A stretch of DNA of 64,000 nucleotides from Streptomyces sp. NBC_00193 (GCF_026342735.1 NZ_JAPEMM010000001.1:3658001-3722000); one strand, 5' to 3'; positions 7,849-16,429 are shown, counted from the first letter of the stretch. A program made the numbers and translations. The notes: generated from the sequence alone by a model not told the origin.

Positions 7849-9192
7849 ATGAACGACGCCGCGCCGCGGCTGGCCGCTTTAGCCGAAACCCTGTTGGGAG
7901 CCCCTCTCCCCGTCCGGATCCGGGCCTGGGACGGCAGCGAGGCCGGCCCGCTCGGCGGTCCCATCCTGGTCCTGAACAACCGCCGCGCCCTGCGCCGGAT
8001 CCTGTGGAAGCCGGGCGAGCTCGGCCTGGCCCGCGCCTGGGTGGCCGGGGACCTCACCGTCGACGGTGACCTGTTCGAGCTGCTGGACCGGGTCGGCGGG
8101 CTGCTCTGGGAGCGGGACCGCGAGCCCGACGCGGAGGCGGCGGCCAAGGCCGCCGAGGCCGCCGGGAACAAGGCCGCCGGTCCCGCCGCCCTGCTGCGCG
8201 ATCCGCGCGCCCGGGCCGCCGTACGGGGCCTCGTGGGCCTGGCGCGGCCGTGGACCAAGCCGGCCCCGCCGCCCGAGGAGGCCCACCGCCGCGGCGGCGG
8301 GCCCCGGCACACCAAGGGAAGCGACCGGCAGGCCATCAGCCACCACTACGACGTGGGCAACACCTTCTACGAGCGGGTGCTCGGCCCGTCGATGGTGTAC
8401 TCGTGCGCCTACTGGACCCCCGGCGGGAGCCTGGAGGACGCCCAGCGGGACAAGCTGGACCTGGTCTGCCGCAAGCTCGGCCTGGGCCCGGGGGACCGGC
8501 TCCTGGACGTCGGCTGCGGCTGGGGCTCGATGGCCCTGCACGCGGCCCGGGAGTACGGGGCGAAGGTCACCGGGATCACGCTCTCGCGCGAACAGGCCGC
8601 CTACGCCCGCAAGCGGGTCGCGGAGGAGGGCCTGGCCGACCTCGTCGAGATCCGGGTCCAGGACTACCGGGACGTCAAGGACGGCCCGTACGACGCCGTT
8701 TCCTCCATCGGGATGGCCGAACACGTGGGCGCCGACCGCTACCGCACGTACGCCCGCACGCTGTACGGCCTGCTGCGTCCGGGCGGGCGGCTGCTGAACC
8801 ACCAGATCGCGCGGCGCCCCGAGCCGGACGAGGAGTCGTACCGGATCAACGCGTTCATAGACGCCTACGTCTTCCCCGACGGGGAGCTGTCCCCGCTGGG
8901 CACCACCGTCGGCGAGCTGGAACGGGCCGGCTTCGAGGTCCGCGACGTGGAGGCGCTGCGCGAGCACTACGCGCTCACCCTGCGGGCCTGGGTGGCCCGG
9001 CTGGAAGACCACTGGGAGGAGGCGCAGCGGCTCACCTCGCCCGGGCGGGCCCGGGTCTGGCAGCTGTACATGGCCGCCTCGGCGCTCGCCTTCGAGCACA
9101 ACCGGCTCGGCGTCAACCAGGTGCTCGCGGTGCACACGGGGACCCGGTCGGCCTCCGGGATGCCGCTGCGCGCCCGGGAGTGGCCGGCGTAG
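7849..9192 (+). CDS. Cyclopropane-fatty-acyl-phospholipid synthase with a TTA codon
   Basis: A 447-aa SAM-dependent methyltransferase of the CFA synthase family, which adds a methylene bridge to unsaturated acyl chains of membrane phospholipids. An N-terminal accessory domain (LVLNNRRALRRILWKPGELGLARAWVAGDLTVDGD) is followed by a linker, then QAISHHYDVGN, which opens the catalytic domain. The SAM loop LLDVGCGWGSMALHAA and SIGMAEHVGADRY follow. ATG7849 has GGAGGG 7 nt upstream. Codon 11 is TTA (7879-7881), the only in-frame TTA I noticed in any gene of the window, so translation should depend on the bldA tRNA encoded 4 kb downstream. It has its own upstream and downstream terminators, so it is monocistronic. 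Confidence 0.92.
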   Translation: MNDAAPRLAALAETLLGAPLPVRIRAWDGSEAGPLGGPILVLNNRRALRRILWKPGELGLARAWVAGDLTVDGDLFELLDRVGGLLWERDREPDAEAAAKAAEAAGNKAAGPAALLRDPRARAAVRGLVGLARPWTKPAPPPEEAHRRGGGPRHTKGSDRQAISHHYDVGNTFYERVLGPSMVYSCAYWTPGGSLEDAQRDKLDLVCRKLGLGPGDRLLDVGCGWGSMALHAAREYGAKVTGITLSREQAAYARKRVAEEGLADLVEIRVQDYRDVKDGPYDAVSSIGMAEHVGADRYRTYARTLYGLLRPGGRLLNHQIARRPEPDEESYRINAFIDAYVFPDGELSPLGTTVGELERAGFEVRDVEALREHYALTLRAWVARLEDHWEEAQRLTSPGRARVWQLYMAASALAFEHNRLGVNQVLAVHTGTRSASGMPLRAREWPA

Positions 9193-9230
9193 GCCCGTAC
9201 GGGCCGGTCCGCGGCTCTCTGAAAAGCGGC

Positions 9231-9265
9231 GCAGGGCCCCGCGACGGGATGTCGCGGGGCCCTGC
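9231..9265. terminator. Bidirectional terminator, cfa / ABC permease
   Basis: A 15-bp perfect stem (9231-9245 with 9251-9265) with the loop GGGAT lies between convergent genes. Confidence 0.88.
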
Positions 9266-9291
9266 GGCTTCGTACGGGTGCGCTCGTACGG

Positions 9292-11844
9292 CTACTCCGT
9301 CTTGATCGCGGTCAGCATGTTCAGCCGGGCCGCGCTGCGGGCGGGCCACATGGCCGCCAGGGCGCCCACGATGCCGGCCAGCAGCATGAAGATCGCGATC
9401 CGGTCGAAGGGGATCACCAGGGCGTAGTTCGGGATCGAGCTCTTGATGGTCTCGCCGACGGCCCAGGCGATGAAGGTGCCGAGGGCCACGCCGATCACCG
9501 CGCCGAAGAGCGAGATCACGATGGCTTCCAGCCGGATCATGTTCTTGACCCGGCCGCGGTCCAGGCCGATGGCCCGCAGCATGCCGATCTCCTGGGTCCG
9601 CTCGTACACGGACATCGCCAGGGTGTTGACGACGCCGAGGACCGAGATGATCAGCGCCATGGCGAGCAGGCCGTACATGATGTTCAGGGCGGTGTTGATC
9701 ATGCCGCCCATCTCGTTGCGGATGTCCTGCTGGGTGGCGAAGGTGATCGCCGGGTTCTTGCCGAGGGCGTCGACGAGGGCCTGCTCGCCCTTGGCGGAGG
9801 GGCCGCCGTCCATCTTGACGAGGACCTCGCGCAGGTACGGCTTCTCGTCGTGCCGGTCGAGGATCCGGGAGTCGATCACGTAGGGGGAGAGCATGCCCTC
9901 CATGTCCTTGTAGACCGCGCCGACCTTCAGGCTCTCCTTCTTGTTGTCCGGGAAGGTGACGTTCAGGGGGGAGCCGACCGACAGGCCGTCCGACTTCGCG
10001 GTCTTCTCGGAGACGGCCACCTCGCCCTTGGTGAGGCTGGTGAGCTGGCCGCTGACCACGTCGAAGTTGAGGAGCTGGCCGATGGTCGCCGGGTTGACCC
10101 CGGAGACCGAGCGGTAGGTGTCGCCGTCGCCGACCTTGAAGTCACCGGCCTGCTGCGGGGAGACCGCCTTGACGCCGGGGGCCTTCTCCAGGGCCGGGAT
10201 CACGGAGGCGTCCAGGCTGCCGAAGCTCTCGCCCATGGAGACCTTGTAGTCGGCCTTGAGGTTGGCCGTCGTCATCCGGTCGATGGCCTTGCCCATCGTG
10301 ATGCCGAGCACCGACAGGGCGGTGACCAGCGTCAGGCCGATGGCCAGCGAGGCGGCGGTGACGGCGGTGCGGCGCGGGTTGCGGACCGCGTTCTGCGCGG
10401 CCAGCTTGCCGGCGACGCCGAAGACCTTCTCCAGCAGCGGGCGGACGGCCGCGATGACCGGGCGGGAGAGGGCCGGCAGCAGGATGATGATGCCGATCAT
10501 CGTGAGGAAGGCGCCGGCGCCGATGAGCATCTTGCCGTCCTTCCCGCTCATCGCGCCGCCGAGGATGCCCAGCAGGCCGAGGAGGGTGACGGCGCCGCCG
10601 ATGCTGTTGCGCAGCACCAGGGACTTCGAGGAGGCCGGGAGGTGGGCGCTGCCCATGGCGGCGACCGGGGAGATCTTGGCGGTGCGGCGCGCGGGCAGCC
10701 AGGCGGCGAGCATCGTGACGACGACGCCGATGACGATCGCGGCGGCGATGGTGACGGGGGCGACGACCAGCGGGCCGGCCGGGATCTTGACGTCGAAGGC
10801 GTTCATCGCGGAGCGCATGCCGACCGCGAGCCCGACGCCGGCGATCAGGCCGATGGCGGAGGAGATCACGCCGACGACCAGGGCCTCGGCCAGGACCGAG
10901 CGCTTGACCTGGCCGCGGTTGGCGCCGACGGCGCGCAGCAGGGCCAGCTCCTTCGTGCGCTGGGCGACCAGCATGGTGAAGGTGTTGTAGATCAGGAAGA
11001 TGCCCACGAAGAGGGAGATCAGCGCGAACGTCAGCAGCATCTGGTTCATGCTGTTCATGCCGGCTTCGATGTCCTTGGCCTGCTGGGCGGCGAGCGCCGC
11101 GCCGGTCTGGGCCTTGGCGTCCTTGCCGACGAGCGGCTTGATCTCGGTGAGCAGCTGGTCGGCGGAGGTGCCGGCCTTCGCGCTGACCGCGAGCTCGTCG
11201 TAGTAGCCCGGCTCCAGGTAGAGCTGCTGGGCGGTCGGGGTGTCGAACAGGACCAGCGAGCCGCCCGCGTTGACCGCGCCGTCCTCGGTGGTGAAGACGC
11301 CGGTGAGCGCGTACTCCTTGGCCGGGCCGTTGTCGGCCACCCGGACCTTGTCGCCCACCTTGTACTTGCCGCGCTTGGCCGTCTCCTGGTCGAGGGCGAT
11401 CTCGCCGGCCTTGGCCGGGCCGTTGCCCTCGGTGAAGGCGTAGCGCGGGTCCTTGCCGTCCTTGAGGGGGACGAAGTTGGCACCGGTGTTGGCCCAGCCG
11501 GTGCCGATCAGCTTGCCGTCCTGGTCGCCCACGGCGGCGAAGCCGTGGACGCGGCCGGACGCGGACTCGACGCCTCCGAGGGCCTTGACCTTGTCCAGGG
11601 TCTGCTGGCTGATGCCCGGCTCGCCCTCCTTGACGCCCTCTTCGTTGCGGGGGGCGCCGTAGGAGGTGACCGAGACGGCGACTCCGTCGAAGCTCTTGGC
11701 GGACTGGTTCGACATCGCCTTGCCGACGGTGTCGGTGAAGACGAGCGTGCCGGAGACGAAGGCGACGCCGAGGACGACGGCGAGCACCGTCATCAGCAGC
11801 CGGGCCTTGTGCGCGAGCACGTTGCGCAGGGCGGTACGGAACAT
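9292..11844 (-). CDS. ABC transporter permease, MacB/FtsX type
   Basis: An 850-aa permease with two FtsX domains. An N-terminal membrane helix (about 17-38, LLMTVLAVVLGVAFVSGTL) is followed by a large extracytoplasmic MacB-like core domain. Then come three membrane helices (about 255-385, ending AAWLPARRTAKISPVAAM), a middle segment with two helices, a second extracytoplasmic domain and a second FtsX triplet ending in WPARSAARLNMLTAIKTE. This is the architecture of type VII ABC systems that move lipids or peptides, or transmit force, rather than import solutes. It works with the ATPase 56 bp upstream. ATG11844 begins MFRTALRNVLAHKAR as in relatives, though its ribosome binding site is poor. 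The substrate is unknown. Confidence 0.9.
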   Translation of the reverse strand: MFRTALRNVLAHKARLLMTVLAVVLGVAFVSGTLVFTDTVGKAMSNQSAKSFDGVAVSVTSYGAPRNEEGVKEGEPGISQQTLDKVKALGGVESASGRVHGFAAVGDQDGKLIGTGWANTGANFVPLKDGKDPRYAFTEGNGPAKAGEIALDQETAKRGKYKVGDKVRVADNGPAKEYALTGVFTTEDGAVNAGGSLVLFDTPTAQQLYLEPGYYDELAVSAKAGTSADQLLTEIKPLVGKDAKAQTGAALAAQQAKDIEAGMNSMNQMLLTFALISLFVGIFLIYNTFTMLVAQRTKELALLRAVGANRGQVKRSVLAEALVVGVISSAIGLIAGVGLAVGMRSAMNAFDVKIPAGPLVVAPVTIAAAIVIGVVVTMLAAWLPARRTAKISPVAAMGSAHLPASSKSLVLRNSIGGAVTLLGLLGILGGAMSGKDGKMLIGAGAFLTMIGIIILLPALSRPVIAAVRPLLEKVFGVAGKLAAQNAVRNPRRTAVTAASLAIGLTLVTALSVLGITMGKAIDRMTTANLKADYKVSMGESFGSLDASVIPALEKAPGVKAVSPQQAGDFKVGDGDTYRSVSGVNPATIGQLLNFDVVSGQLTSLTKGEVAVSEKTAKSDGLSVGSPLNVTFPDNKKESLKVGAVYKDMEGMLSPYVIDSRILDRHDEKPYLREVLVKMDGGPSAKGEQALVDALGKNPAITFATQQDIRNEMGGMINTALNIMYGLLAMALIISVLGVVNTLAMSVYERTQEIGMLRAIGLDRGRVKNMIRLEAIVISLFGAVIGVALGTFIAWAVGETIKSSIPNYALVIPFDRIAIFMLLAGIVGALAAMWPARSAARLNMLTAIKTE

Positions 11845-11900
11845 GGTGGAGGAATCCCAGGGGTGTTCGGGGGTCAGCGGGGACGGGGAGGGTGCGTCCC

Positions 11901-12674
11901 TCAGCTGGTGCGGCCCTTGGCGTCGAAGGCCTTCATGCGGTCGAGCACGCCGTCCGCGGTGGGCTGGATCATCTCGTCGACGATGCGGCCGTCGGCGAGG
12001 AAGATGACGCGGTCCGCGTAGGAGGCGGCGACCGGGTCGTGGGTGACCATCACGACGGTCTGGCCGAGCTCGCGCACGGAGTTGCGCAGGAAGCCGAGGA
12101 CCTCGGCGCCGGAGCGCGAGTCGAGGTTTCCGGTGGGCTCGTCGCCGAAGATGATCTCGGGGCGGGAGGCCAGGGCGCGGGCCACGGCCACGCGCTGCTG
12201 CTGGCCGCCGGAGAGCTGGGTGGGGCGGTGGGAGAGGCGGTCGGAGAGGCCGACCATGGTGATCACCGCGTCCAGCCACTGCTTGTCGGGCTTGCGGCCG
12301 GCGATGTCCATGGGGAGCGTGATGTTCTCCAGGGCCGTCAGGGTCGGCAGCAGGTTGAAGGCCTGGAAGATGAAGCCGATCTTGTCCCGGCGCAGCTGCG
12401 TGAGCTGCTTGTCCTTCAGCGTGGACAGCTCGGTCTCGCCGATGCGGACGGACCCGGCGGAGAAGGTGTCCAGGCCGGCGACGCAGTGCATCAGCGTGGA
12501 CTTGCCGGAGCCGGAGGGGCCCATGATCGCGGTGAACTGGCCCGCCGCGAAGTCCACGGAGACGTTGTCCAGAGCGACCACCTGGGTCTCGCCCTGGCCG
12601 TACACCTTGGAGAGGCCGGTGGCGCGGGCGGCGACGGCCTGGGAGGTGTGCGGGGCGTAGTTCATGGTGGTCAC
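11901..12674 (-). CDS. ABC transporter ATP-binding protein (MacB/LolD class)
   Basis: A 257-aa ATPase that powers the FtsX-type permease encoded next to it. Walker A is GPSGSGKST (about 52-60), the signature is LSGGQQQR, Walker B is IIFGDEPTGNLD and the H-loop is VMVTHD. The FQAFNLLPTLTALENI segment is typical of the LolD/MacB subfamily. GTG12674 is preceded by GAGGAG at 8 nt; an ATG three codons later is less well placed. The pair probably forms a two-gene operon reading away from bldA. In Streptomyces such pairs often serve antimicrobial peptide resistance or envelope stress, but nothing here proves that. Confidence 0.93.
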   Translation of the reverse strand: MTTMNYAPHTSQAVAARATGLSKVYGQGETQVVALDNVSVDFAAGQFTAIMGPSGSGKSTLMHCVAGLDTFSAGSVRIGETELSTLKDKQLTQLRRDKIGFIFQAFNLLPTLTALENITLPMDIAGRKPDKQWLDAVITMVGLSDRLSHRPTQLSGGQQQRVAVARALASRPEIIFGDEPTGNLDSRSGAEVLGFLRNSVRELGQTVVMVTHDPVAASYADRVIFLADGRIVDEMIQPTADGVLDRMKAFDAKGRTS

Positions 12675-13131
12675 GGAGGCGACTCCTCAAGGGGCGGACC
12701 GGGCTCACGGTCCGCGGTTGGCGGGACTCCTCCATCGTCGCGGCGCCCACCCCCGCTCCGGATCAGCCGTGATGCCCGTTCTCCGGTCCACCGGAGACTG
12801 ACCACGGAGGGCCGCGCCTCCTCCTTTGGTATGACGGCAGCCCGGAGGCGGGTCGGGGAGGCCGCCCGGACGGGCGGCGCGGGAGCGGACGGCGGAAGCC
12901 GGCGCGGAGGGCGGACCGGAGCCGGAACCGGGGCGCGGGCGGTGCTGAGCCCGGGGCGGGAACGGAGGCGGAATCGGACCGGAAGCGGAGCCGGGTCCGG
13001 GGGGTGGCGCACGGGGTGGCGTGCGGGGTGGCGCGGGCCATCGAAATCCCGTCAATCCCGTGACGGCCATGATCGACGCCCGGAACGTACCGACCGTGGC
13101 TTCTGTCCCCTGACGCGCCATCAAGCGCCAA

Positions 13132-13190
13132 TAAAATCAGACAACATCGGCGAGACGCCCAGGTGGGGGCGTAAGTGTTCCGGATAGGCT
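13132..13190 (+). promoter_or_regulatory. bldA promoter region (candidates)
   Basis: The 559-bp gap 12675-13233 has no gene. Two -10-like hexamers point towards bldA: TAAAAT at 13132-13137, in an unusually A/T-rich patch with CTGACG 16 bp upstream, and TAGGCT at 13185-13190. The second would start transcription about 37 nt before the tRNA and seems likelier for a short precursor. The 5' part (12720-13050) is purine-rich, highly GC sequence with many GGAGCGG-like words and no recognised feature. Confidence 0.4.
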
Positions 13191-13191
13191 C

Positions 13192-13231
13192 GGCGTAGCG
13201 TTCAAGGCTTTTCCTACGGGGCCGCTACGCC
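13192..13231 (+). repeat. Inverted repeat in the bldA leader
   Basis: GGCGTAGCG (13192-13200) and CGCTACGCC (13223-13231) are perfect complements separated by 22 nt, ending 2 nt before the mature tRNA 5' end. This could be a leader hairpin read by RNase P or other processing enzymes, or a protein site at the promoter. Confidence 0.55.
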
Positions 13232-13233
13232 CT

Positions 13234-13315
13234 GCCCGGATGGTGGAATGCAGACACGGCGAGCTTAAACCTCGCTGACCCTCGGGTCGTGCCGGTTCAA
13301 GTCCGGCTTCGGGCA
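13234..13315 (+). tRNA. bldA: tRNA-Leu(UAA), the bldA tRNA
   Basis: The 82-nt tRNA folds fully: acceptor GCCCGGA with TTCGGGC (13308-13314), D arm, anticodon stem GCGAG/CTCGC with loop CTTAAAC, long variable arm (GACCC/GGTC) and T arm GCCGG-TTCAAGT-CCGGC. The anticodon at 13266-13268 is TAA, so it reads UUA, the rarest codon in Streptomyces. The discriminator is A73 and CCA is not encoded. bldA acts as a developmental switch: genes with TTA codons are translated efficiently only when it accumulates, affecting aerial growth and antibiotic production. Confidence 0.96.
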
Positions 13316-13358
13316 CGCTGATGGTGAGGACGTTCCGTTTCAGGCCGGAACACGCGGA

Positions 13359-13387
13359 GGGCGGGGGCGCCACGGGTACCCCCGCCC
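13359..13387 (+). terminator. Hairpin downstream of bldA
   Basis: GGGCGGGGG (13359-13367) pairs with 13379-13387 around an 11-nt loop, 44 nt after the tRNA. It is the likely bldA terminator. Confidence 0.6.
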
Positions 13388-13403
13388 GTCCCGCGGAGCA
13401 GGT

Positions 13404-13434
13404 CCGTACCAGCCCCGTACCAGTCCCGTACCAG
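13404..13434. repeat. Three 11-bp direct repeats
   Basis: CCGTACCAG occurs at 13404, 13415 and 13426 with an exact 11-bp period, about one helical turn, between bldA and the Bax inhibitor gene. The spacing suits a protein binding the same face of DNA, but simple expansion is equally possible. Confidence 0.65.
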
Positions 13435-13528
13435 TGGGGAAAGATCCTCCTCCAGCAGTAGGGCGATTTCTTTGCGTTCGCATTACTCTTGATTCCAAGG
13501 CCGCGCACGGTGGCCATGGAGGAGTGAG

Positions 13529-14386
13529 ATGAGGAGCAGCAACCCGGTCTTCTCGCGACGGGGATTCAGCCGCGACAACGGTGCTTATGCGGGCTTCGGC
13601 ACGCAGCAGCCCCAGGCCCAGGCCGGGACCGCCACCAACCCGTACGCGACCAACCCCTACGCGACCGACCCGGCCACGGGTATGCCGCAGGCGCCGGTCC
13701 GCGGCAACGCGATGACCATCGACGACGTCGTGAGCCGCACGGCTCTGACGCTCGGCACGGTCATCCTGACGGCGGCGATCTCCTGGATCGTTCTTCCGGT
13801 CGACTCGGCCAACATCAACAAGTCGTACGGCATCGCCATCGGCGCCGCGCTCATCGCGTTCGTGTTCGCGATGATCCAGTCGTTCAAGGCCAAGCCGGTC
13901 CCGGCGCTGATCCTGGCGTACGCCGCCTTCGAGGGCGTCTTCCTCGGCGTCATCAGCTCGGCCGTCAGCACCTACACCGGCCCGGGCACGGTCGTCCAGG
14001 CCGTCATGGGCACGATGTGCGTCTTCGCCGGCGTGCTGTTCGCGTACAAGATGCGCTGGATCAGGGTGAACCGGCGCTTCGTCGGCTTCGTGATGGCCGC
14101 CGCCGTGGGCTTCATGCTCCTGATGGTCGTCAACCTGCTGTTCTCCGTCTTCGCGGGCGGCGACGGCCTCGGCTTCCGCAGCGGCCCCCTGGGCATCCTG
14201 TTCGGCGTCATCGGCATCCTCCTGGGTGCCGCCTTCCTCGCCATGGACTTCAAGATGGTCGAGGACGGCGTGGCCTACGGCGCCCCCCGCGAGGAGTCCT
14301 GGCTGGCGGCCTTCGGCCTCACCATGACCCTGGTGTGGATCTACATGGAGATGCTGCGCCTGATCTCCATCCTCAAGGGCGACTAG
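13529..14386 (+). CDS. Bax inhibitor-1 / YccA family membrane protein
   Basis: A 285-aa integral membrane protein of the TMBIM/BI-1 family, whose bacterial members are pH-sensitive calcium leak channels. The cytoplasmic N-terminus (1-65) carries the repeat NPYATNPYATDP. Seven membrane segments follow, beginning near ALTLGTVILTAAISWIVL (about 73-90) and ending with SWLAAFGLTMTLVWIYMEMLRLISIL. The conserved acidic residues of the family (MDFKMVEDGV) are present. ATG13529 has GGAGGAG at 13518-13524. It lies alone between bldA and a strong terminator. Confidence 0.9.
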   Translation: MRSSNPVFSRRGFSRDNGAYAGFGTQQPQAQAGTATNPYATNPYATDPATGMPQAPVRGNAMTIDDVVSRTALTLGTVILTAAISWIVLPVDSANINKSYGIAIGAALIAFVFAMIQSFKAKPVPALILAYAAFEGVFLGVISSAVSTYTGPGTVVQAVMGTMCVFAGVLFAYKMRWIRVNRRFVGFVMAAAVGFMLLMVVNLLFSVFAGGDGLGFRSGPLGILFGVIGILLGAAFLAMDFKMVEDGVAYGAPREESWLAAFGLTMTLVWIYMEMLRLISILKGD

Positions 14387-14414
14387 TACCGCAGGTACCC
14401 ACGCCATGAGCTGA

Positions 14415-14450
14415 GGAAGGCCCCGCGAGCACACGCTCGCGGGGCCTTCC
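14415..14450. terminator. Terminator after the Bax inhibitor gene
   Basis: A 16-bp perfect stem (14415-14430 with 14435-14450) is closed by an ACAC tetraloop. Confidence 0.9.
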
Positions 14451-14530
14451 CGCATGTCGGGGGTCAGTAGATCGAGTGACCGGGCGGGCGGTCGGGACGT
14501 CGGGGGCTACGGACGGGGGCAGGGGCCGGC

Positions 14531-14761
14531 TCAGCCGAACTTGCGGGCGGCCCTGCGCAGGTCGTACTCGTGGATGATCGCCTTGGCCTGGCCGTACGAC
14601 AGCTCGTGCGCGCCGAGCAGCCAGCTGACCTTCTCTTCGAACCGGACGAGGGAGGGGCCGTCGTCCACGGCCCGCAGCCAGTCGGAGAGTTCACGACCGG
14701 TGGTCTGGGGGATTCTGTCGATCATGTTGCGGTGGGTCTGTTCGGAGAACTCGACGGACAT
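14531..14761 (-). CDS. Small DUF4287-like protein
   Basis: A 76-aa soluble protein. RIPQTTGRELSDWLRAV followed by LGAHELSYGQAKAIIHEYDLRRA fits the DUF4287 pattern, in which a helix and TTGR-(S/E)-x-x-W precede a short H-x-x-x-x-G-x-A-x-x-I/L motif. Function is unknown; the family also occurs as an extra domain near DUF5655. ATG14761 has GGAGGC 5 nt upstream. It stands alone, divergent from the following gene across about 106 bp. Confidence 0.7.
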   Translation of the reverse strand: MSVEFSEQTHRNMIDRIPQTTGRELSDWLRAVDDGPSLVRFEEKVSWLLGAHELSYGQAKAIIHEYDLRRAARKFG

Positions 14762-14867
14762 GGGCGCCTCCGGGGGTATCGCCGTGCTGTGCTGTTCTCT
14801 TCACGCCACCGTGCCGGAGAGTTCGCCCGTTGGCAATGGCGCCGCGGCGGCGCGTAAGGTCGGCCGG

Positions 14868-15269
14868 GTGCTCGATACCTCACCCCTGACCGCCGCCGTG
14901 GAACGTTTCGCCGACCGGCTGCGGGCGGCGCCGCAGAGCCGGCTCCAGCAGGGCGCCGCCGAGGTGGCGCTGGACCTGGCCCGGGAGCTCTCGCTGAGGG
15001 CGCAGCGGCTGGAGGCGGCCGCCGCGGGCGCGGGGGACGCGGCGGGGGCGGCTCCGGCGCGGACGATGCCCGACGCCGGGATCTTCGTCGTCGGCGACCA
15101 GCTGGCCGTGGCCGGGCTGGACCTCGCCGAGGCCCTGCGCGCCGCGGTGACGGGCCCCGCGGGTGTCCCGGGTCCGGATCCTGGTCCGGATGCGGCGAAG
15201 GCCCCGTCCGAGGTGCTGGACGAGGCCGTTCGACTGGTGGATCAGGCGGAAGCCAGGGCGCTGCGGTGA
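14868..15269 (+). CDS. Conserved hypothetical protein, helical
   Basis: A 133-aa Ala/Leu/Arg-rich protein that I do not recognise beyond its presence in Streptomyces. GTG14868 (MLDTSPLTAAVERFADRLRAAPQSRLQQGAAEVAL) gives the expected N-terminus; longer reading upstream enters non-coding sequence. The N-terminal 50 residues look like a long amphipathic helix. MPDAGIFVVGDQLAVAGLDLAEAL is the best conserved-looking part. There is no signal peptide or membrane segment. It ends 37 bp before a convergent gene. Confidence 0.7.
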   Translation: MLDTSPLTAAVERFADRLRAAPQSRLQQGAAEVALDLARELSLRAQRLEAAAAGAGDAAGAAPARTMPDAGIFVVGDQLAVAGLDLAEALRAAVTGPAGVPGPDPGPDAAKAPSEVLDEAVRLVDQAEARALR

Positions 15270-15306
15270 CGCGGATCGATGCGGTGGCTCAGAGCGGTGC
15301 GGCTGC

Positions 15307-16125
15307 TCAGAGCGAGGCGATGACGCGGTCGGCGAGGATGTAGACGTTGCTGTCCGGGTCCTCGGAGTCGCCGCAGGAGAAGGTCAGGGCGTAGGCGCCG
15401 GAGATGCCCGAGCCGCCCAGCAGGACCGGTGCGCTGCCCGAGCGCAGGGCGTCGGCGAGCCGCTCGGCGGTCTCCCGGTGGCCCGGGGTCATGCAGAGCG
15501 TGGTGCCGTCGGTGAAGACGTACACGTCCAGGGTGCCCAGCGGGCCGGGGCGGACGTCCGCGAGGGCCGTACGGGCCTCCGCGAGCTCCTCCAGGCGGTT
15601 GACCGTGCGCTCGTGGTCGGCGCCGGGGTGCGAGGCCTGCACGGGGACGAAATCGGGGTGCGAGGGGTGGCGCCGGCGGGCCGCGGCCAGCTCGGCCGAG
15701 TCCTCCGGGTAGCTCTGGTAGTCCTCGGCGTCGTCGCCCGGGAGCGGCTCCAGGCCGACCATGTCCGCCTGCCGGGGCAGGAAGACCGGGCTCTCCTCGC
15801 CGAGGCCGGACAGGCCGCCGAGCAGCGAGGGGGCGTCGGCGGCGTCACGGGCCTCCTGGGCGGCCCAGAAGGCGCGCGCCTCGGCGAGCTCGCGCTCGCG
15901 CTCCTCGGCCAGGGCCTCGGCGACGGCGGCTCGTATCTCGGCGGCGGGGGACTCCACGGCGCTGCGGGCGTGCGGGACGGTGGCACCACGGGGGTGCGAA
16001 ACCGTCAGCTCACCGCGCAGTGCGGTGACCTGCTTGCGCAGGCCGTGGACGGCGTGCAGCGCAGCAGCGCCGACGGCCGTGGCAGCGGCCGTGGTCAGCA
16101 GTAGGGCAAGAGACATGGCGCTCAC
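15307..16125 (-). CDS. Membrane-anchored coiled-coil protein, hypothetical
   Basis: A 272-aa protein with one N-terminal membrane segment (about 4-25, MSLALLLTTAAATAVGAAAL), a short heptad region (HGLRKQVTALRGEL) and an Ala/Glu/Arg-rich helical stretch (60-100). The globular C-terminal half contains VYVFTDGTTLCMTPGHRETAERLADALRSG and ILADRVIASL. GTG16125 has AGGAG 7 nt upstream. I cannot name a family. The anchored, mostly cytoplasmic layout and acidic linker suggest a scaffold or regulatory role, but that is a guess. Confidence 0.75.
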   Translation of the reverse strand: MSAMSLALLLTTAAATAVGAAALHAVHGLRKQVTALRGELTVSHPRGATVPHARSAVESPAAEIRAAVAEALAEERERELAEARAFWAAQEARDAADAPSLLGGLSGLGEESPVFLPRQADMVGLEPLPGDDAEDYQSYPEDSAELAAARRRHPSHPDFVPVQASHPGADHERTVNRLEELAEARTALADVRPGPLGTLDVYVFTDGTTLCMTPGHRETAERLADALRSGSAPVLLGGSGISGAYALTFSCGDSEDPDSNVYILADRVIASL

Positions 16126-16275
16126 TGACTAACTCCTGATTGATTCGATCCCCCGACTTCCTACATCAGCTTGTCCTGCCCTGGGAATGGCTTGCAGTGC
16201 ATTACGTCATGAATTGGACAGGCCTTTCGTCCCGAGACCCCCGCCCGAACCAGGCCTGACCTGCGCAAACAATGA

Positions 16276-16306
16276 TCCCCCAGGACTAAGGTCACATCCT
16301 GGGGGA
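16276..16306. other. Hairpin in the 16126-16429 gap
   Basis: TCCCCCAGGA (16276-16285) pairs with 16297-16306 around an 11-nt loop. It sits 150 bp upstream of the minus-strand gene at 16125, so it may be in that gene's leader or end an undetected small RNA. Nothing else in the gap is recognisable apart from the next terminator. Confidence 0.5.
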
Positions 16307-16352
16307 CATTTGGTCACAGAATGGCCGCGAGAGGATTAGATTCGGTGTCAGT

Positions 16353-16387
16353 ACGCCGTACGGGATCAAGCGGATTCCGTACGGCGT
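16353..16387 (-). terminator. Thiolase terminator
   Basis: An 11-bp perfect stem (16353-16363 with 16377-16387) lies about 43 nt past the thiolase stop. Confidence 0.75.
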
Positions 16388-16429
16388 CTGGCCTCGGCTC
16401 TTGATCCCGACGGCCTCGCTCGGCCCGGA

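Noticed and set aside
9292..12750. A single 1152-residue minus-strand open frame covering both ABC genes
   Set aside because: Only the part from 11844 to 9292 is permease-like. The upstream portion is an out-of-frame shadow of the ATPase, which has its own frame, motifs and start at 12674.
13234..13434. bldA as an attachment site of an integrated element
   Set aside because: No integrase lies nearby and no second copy of the tRNA 3' end was seen in the window.
14464..14694. Second minus-strand gene overlapping the DUF4287-like gene
   Set aside because: It is a frame-shifted shadow of 14531-14761, without a ribosome binding site.
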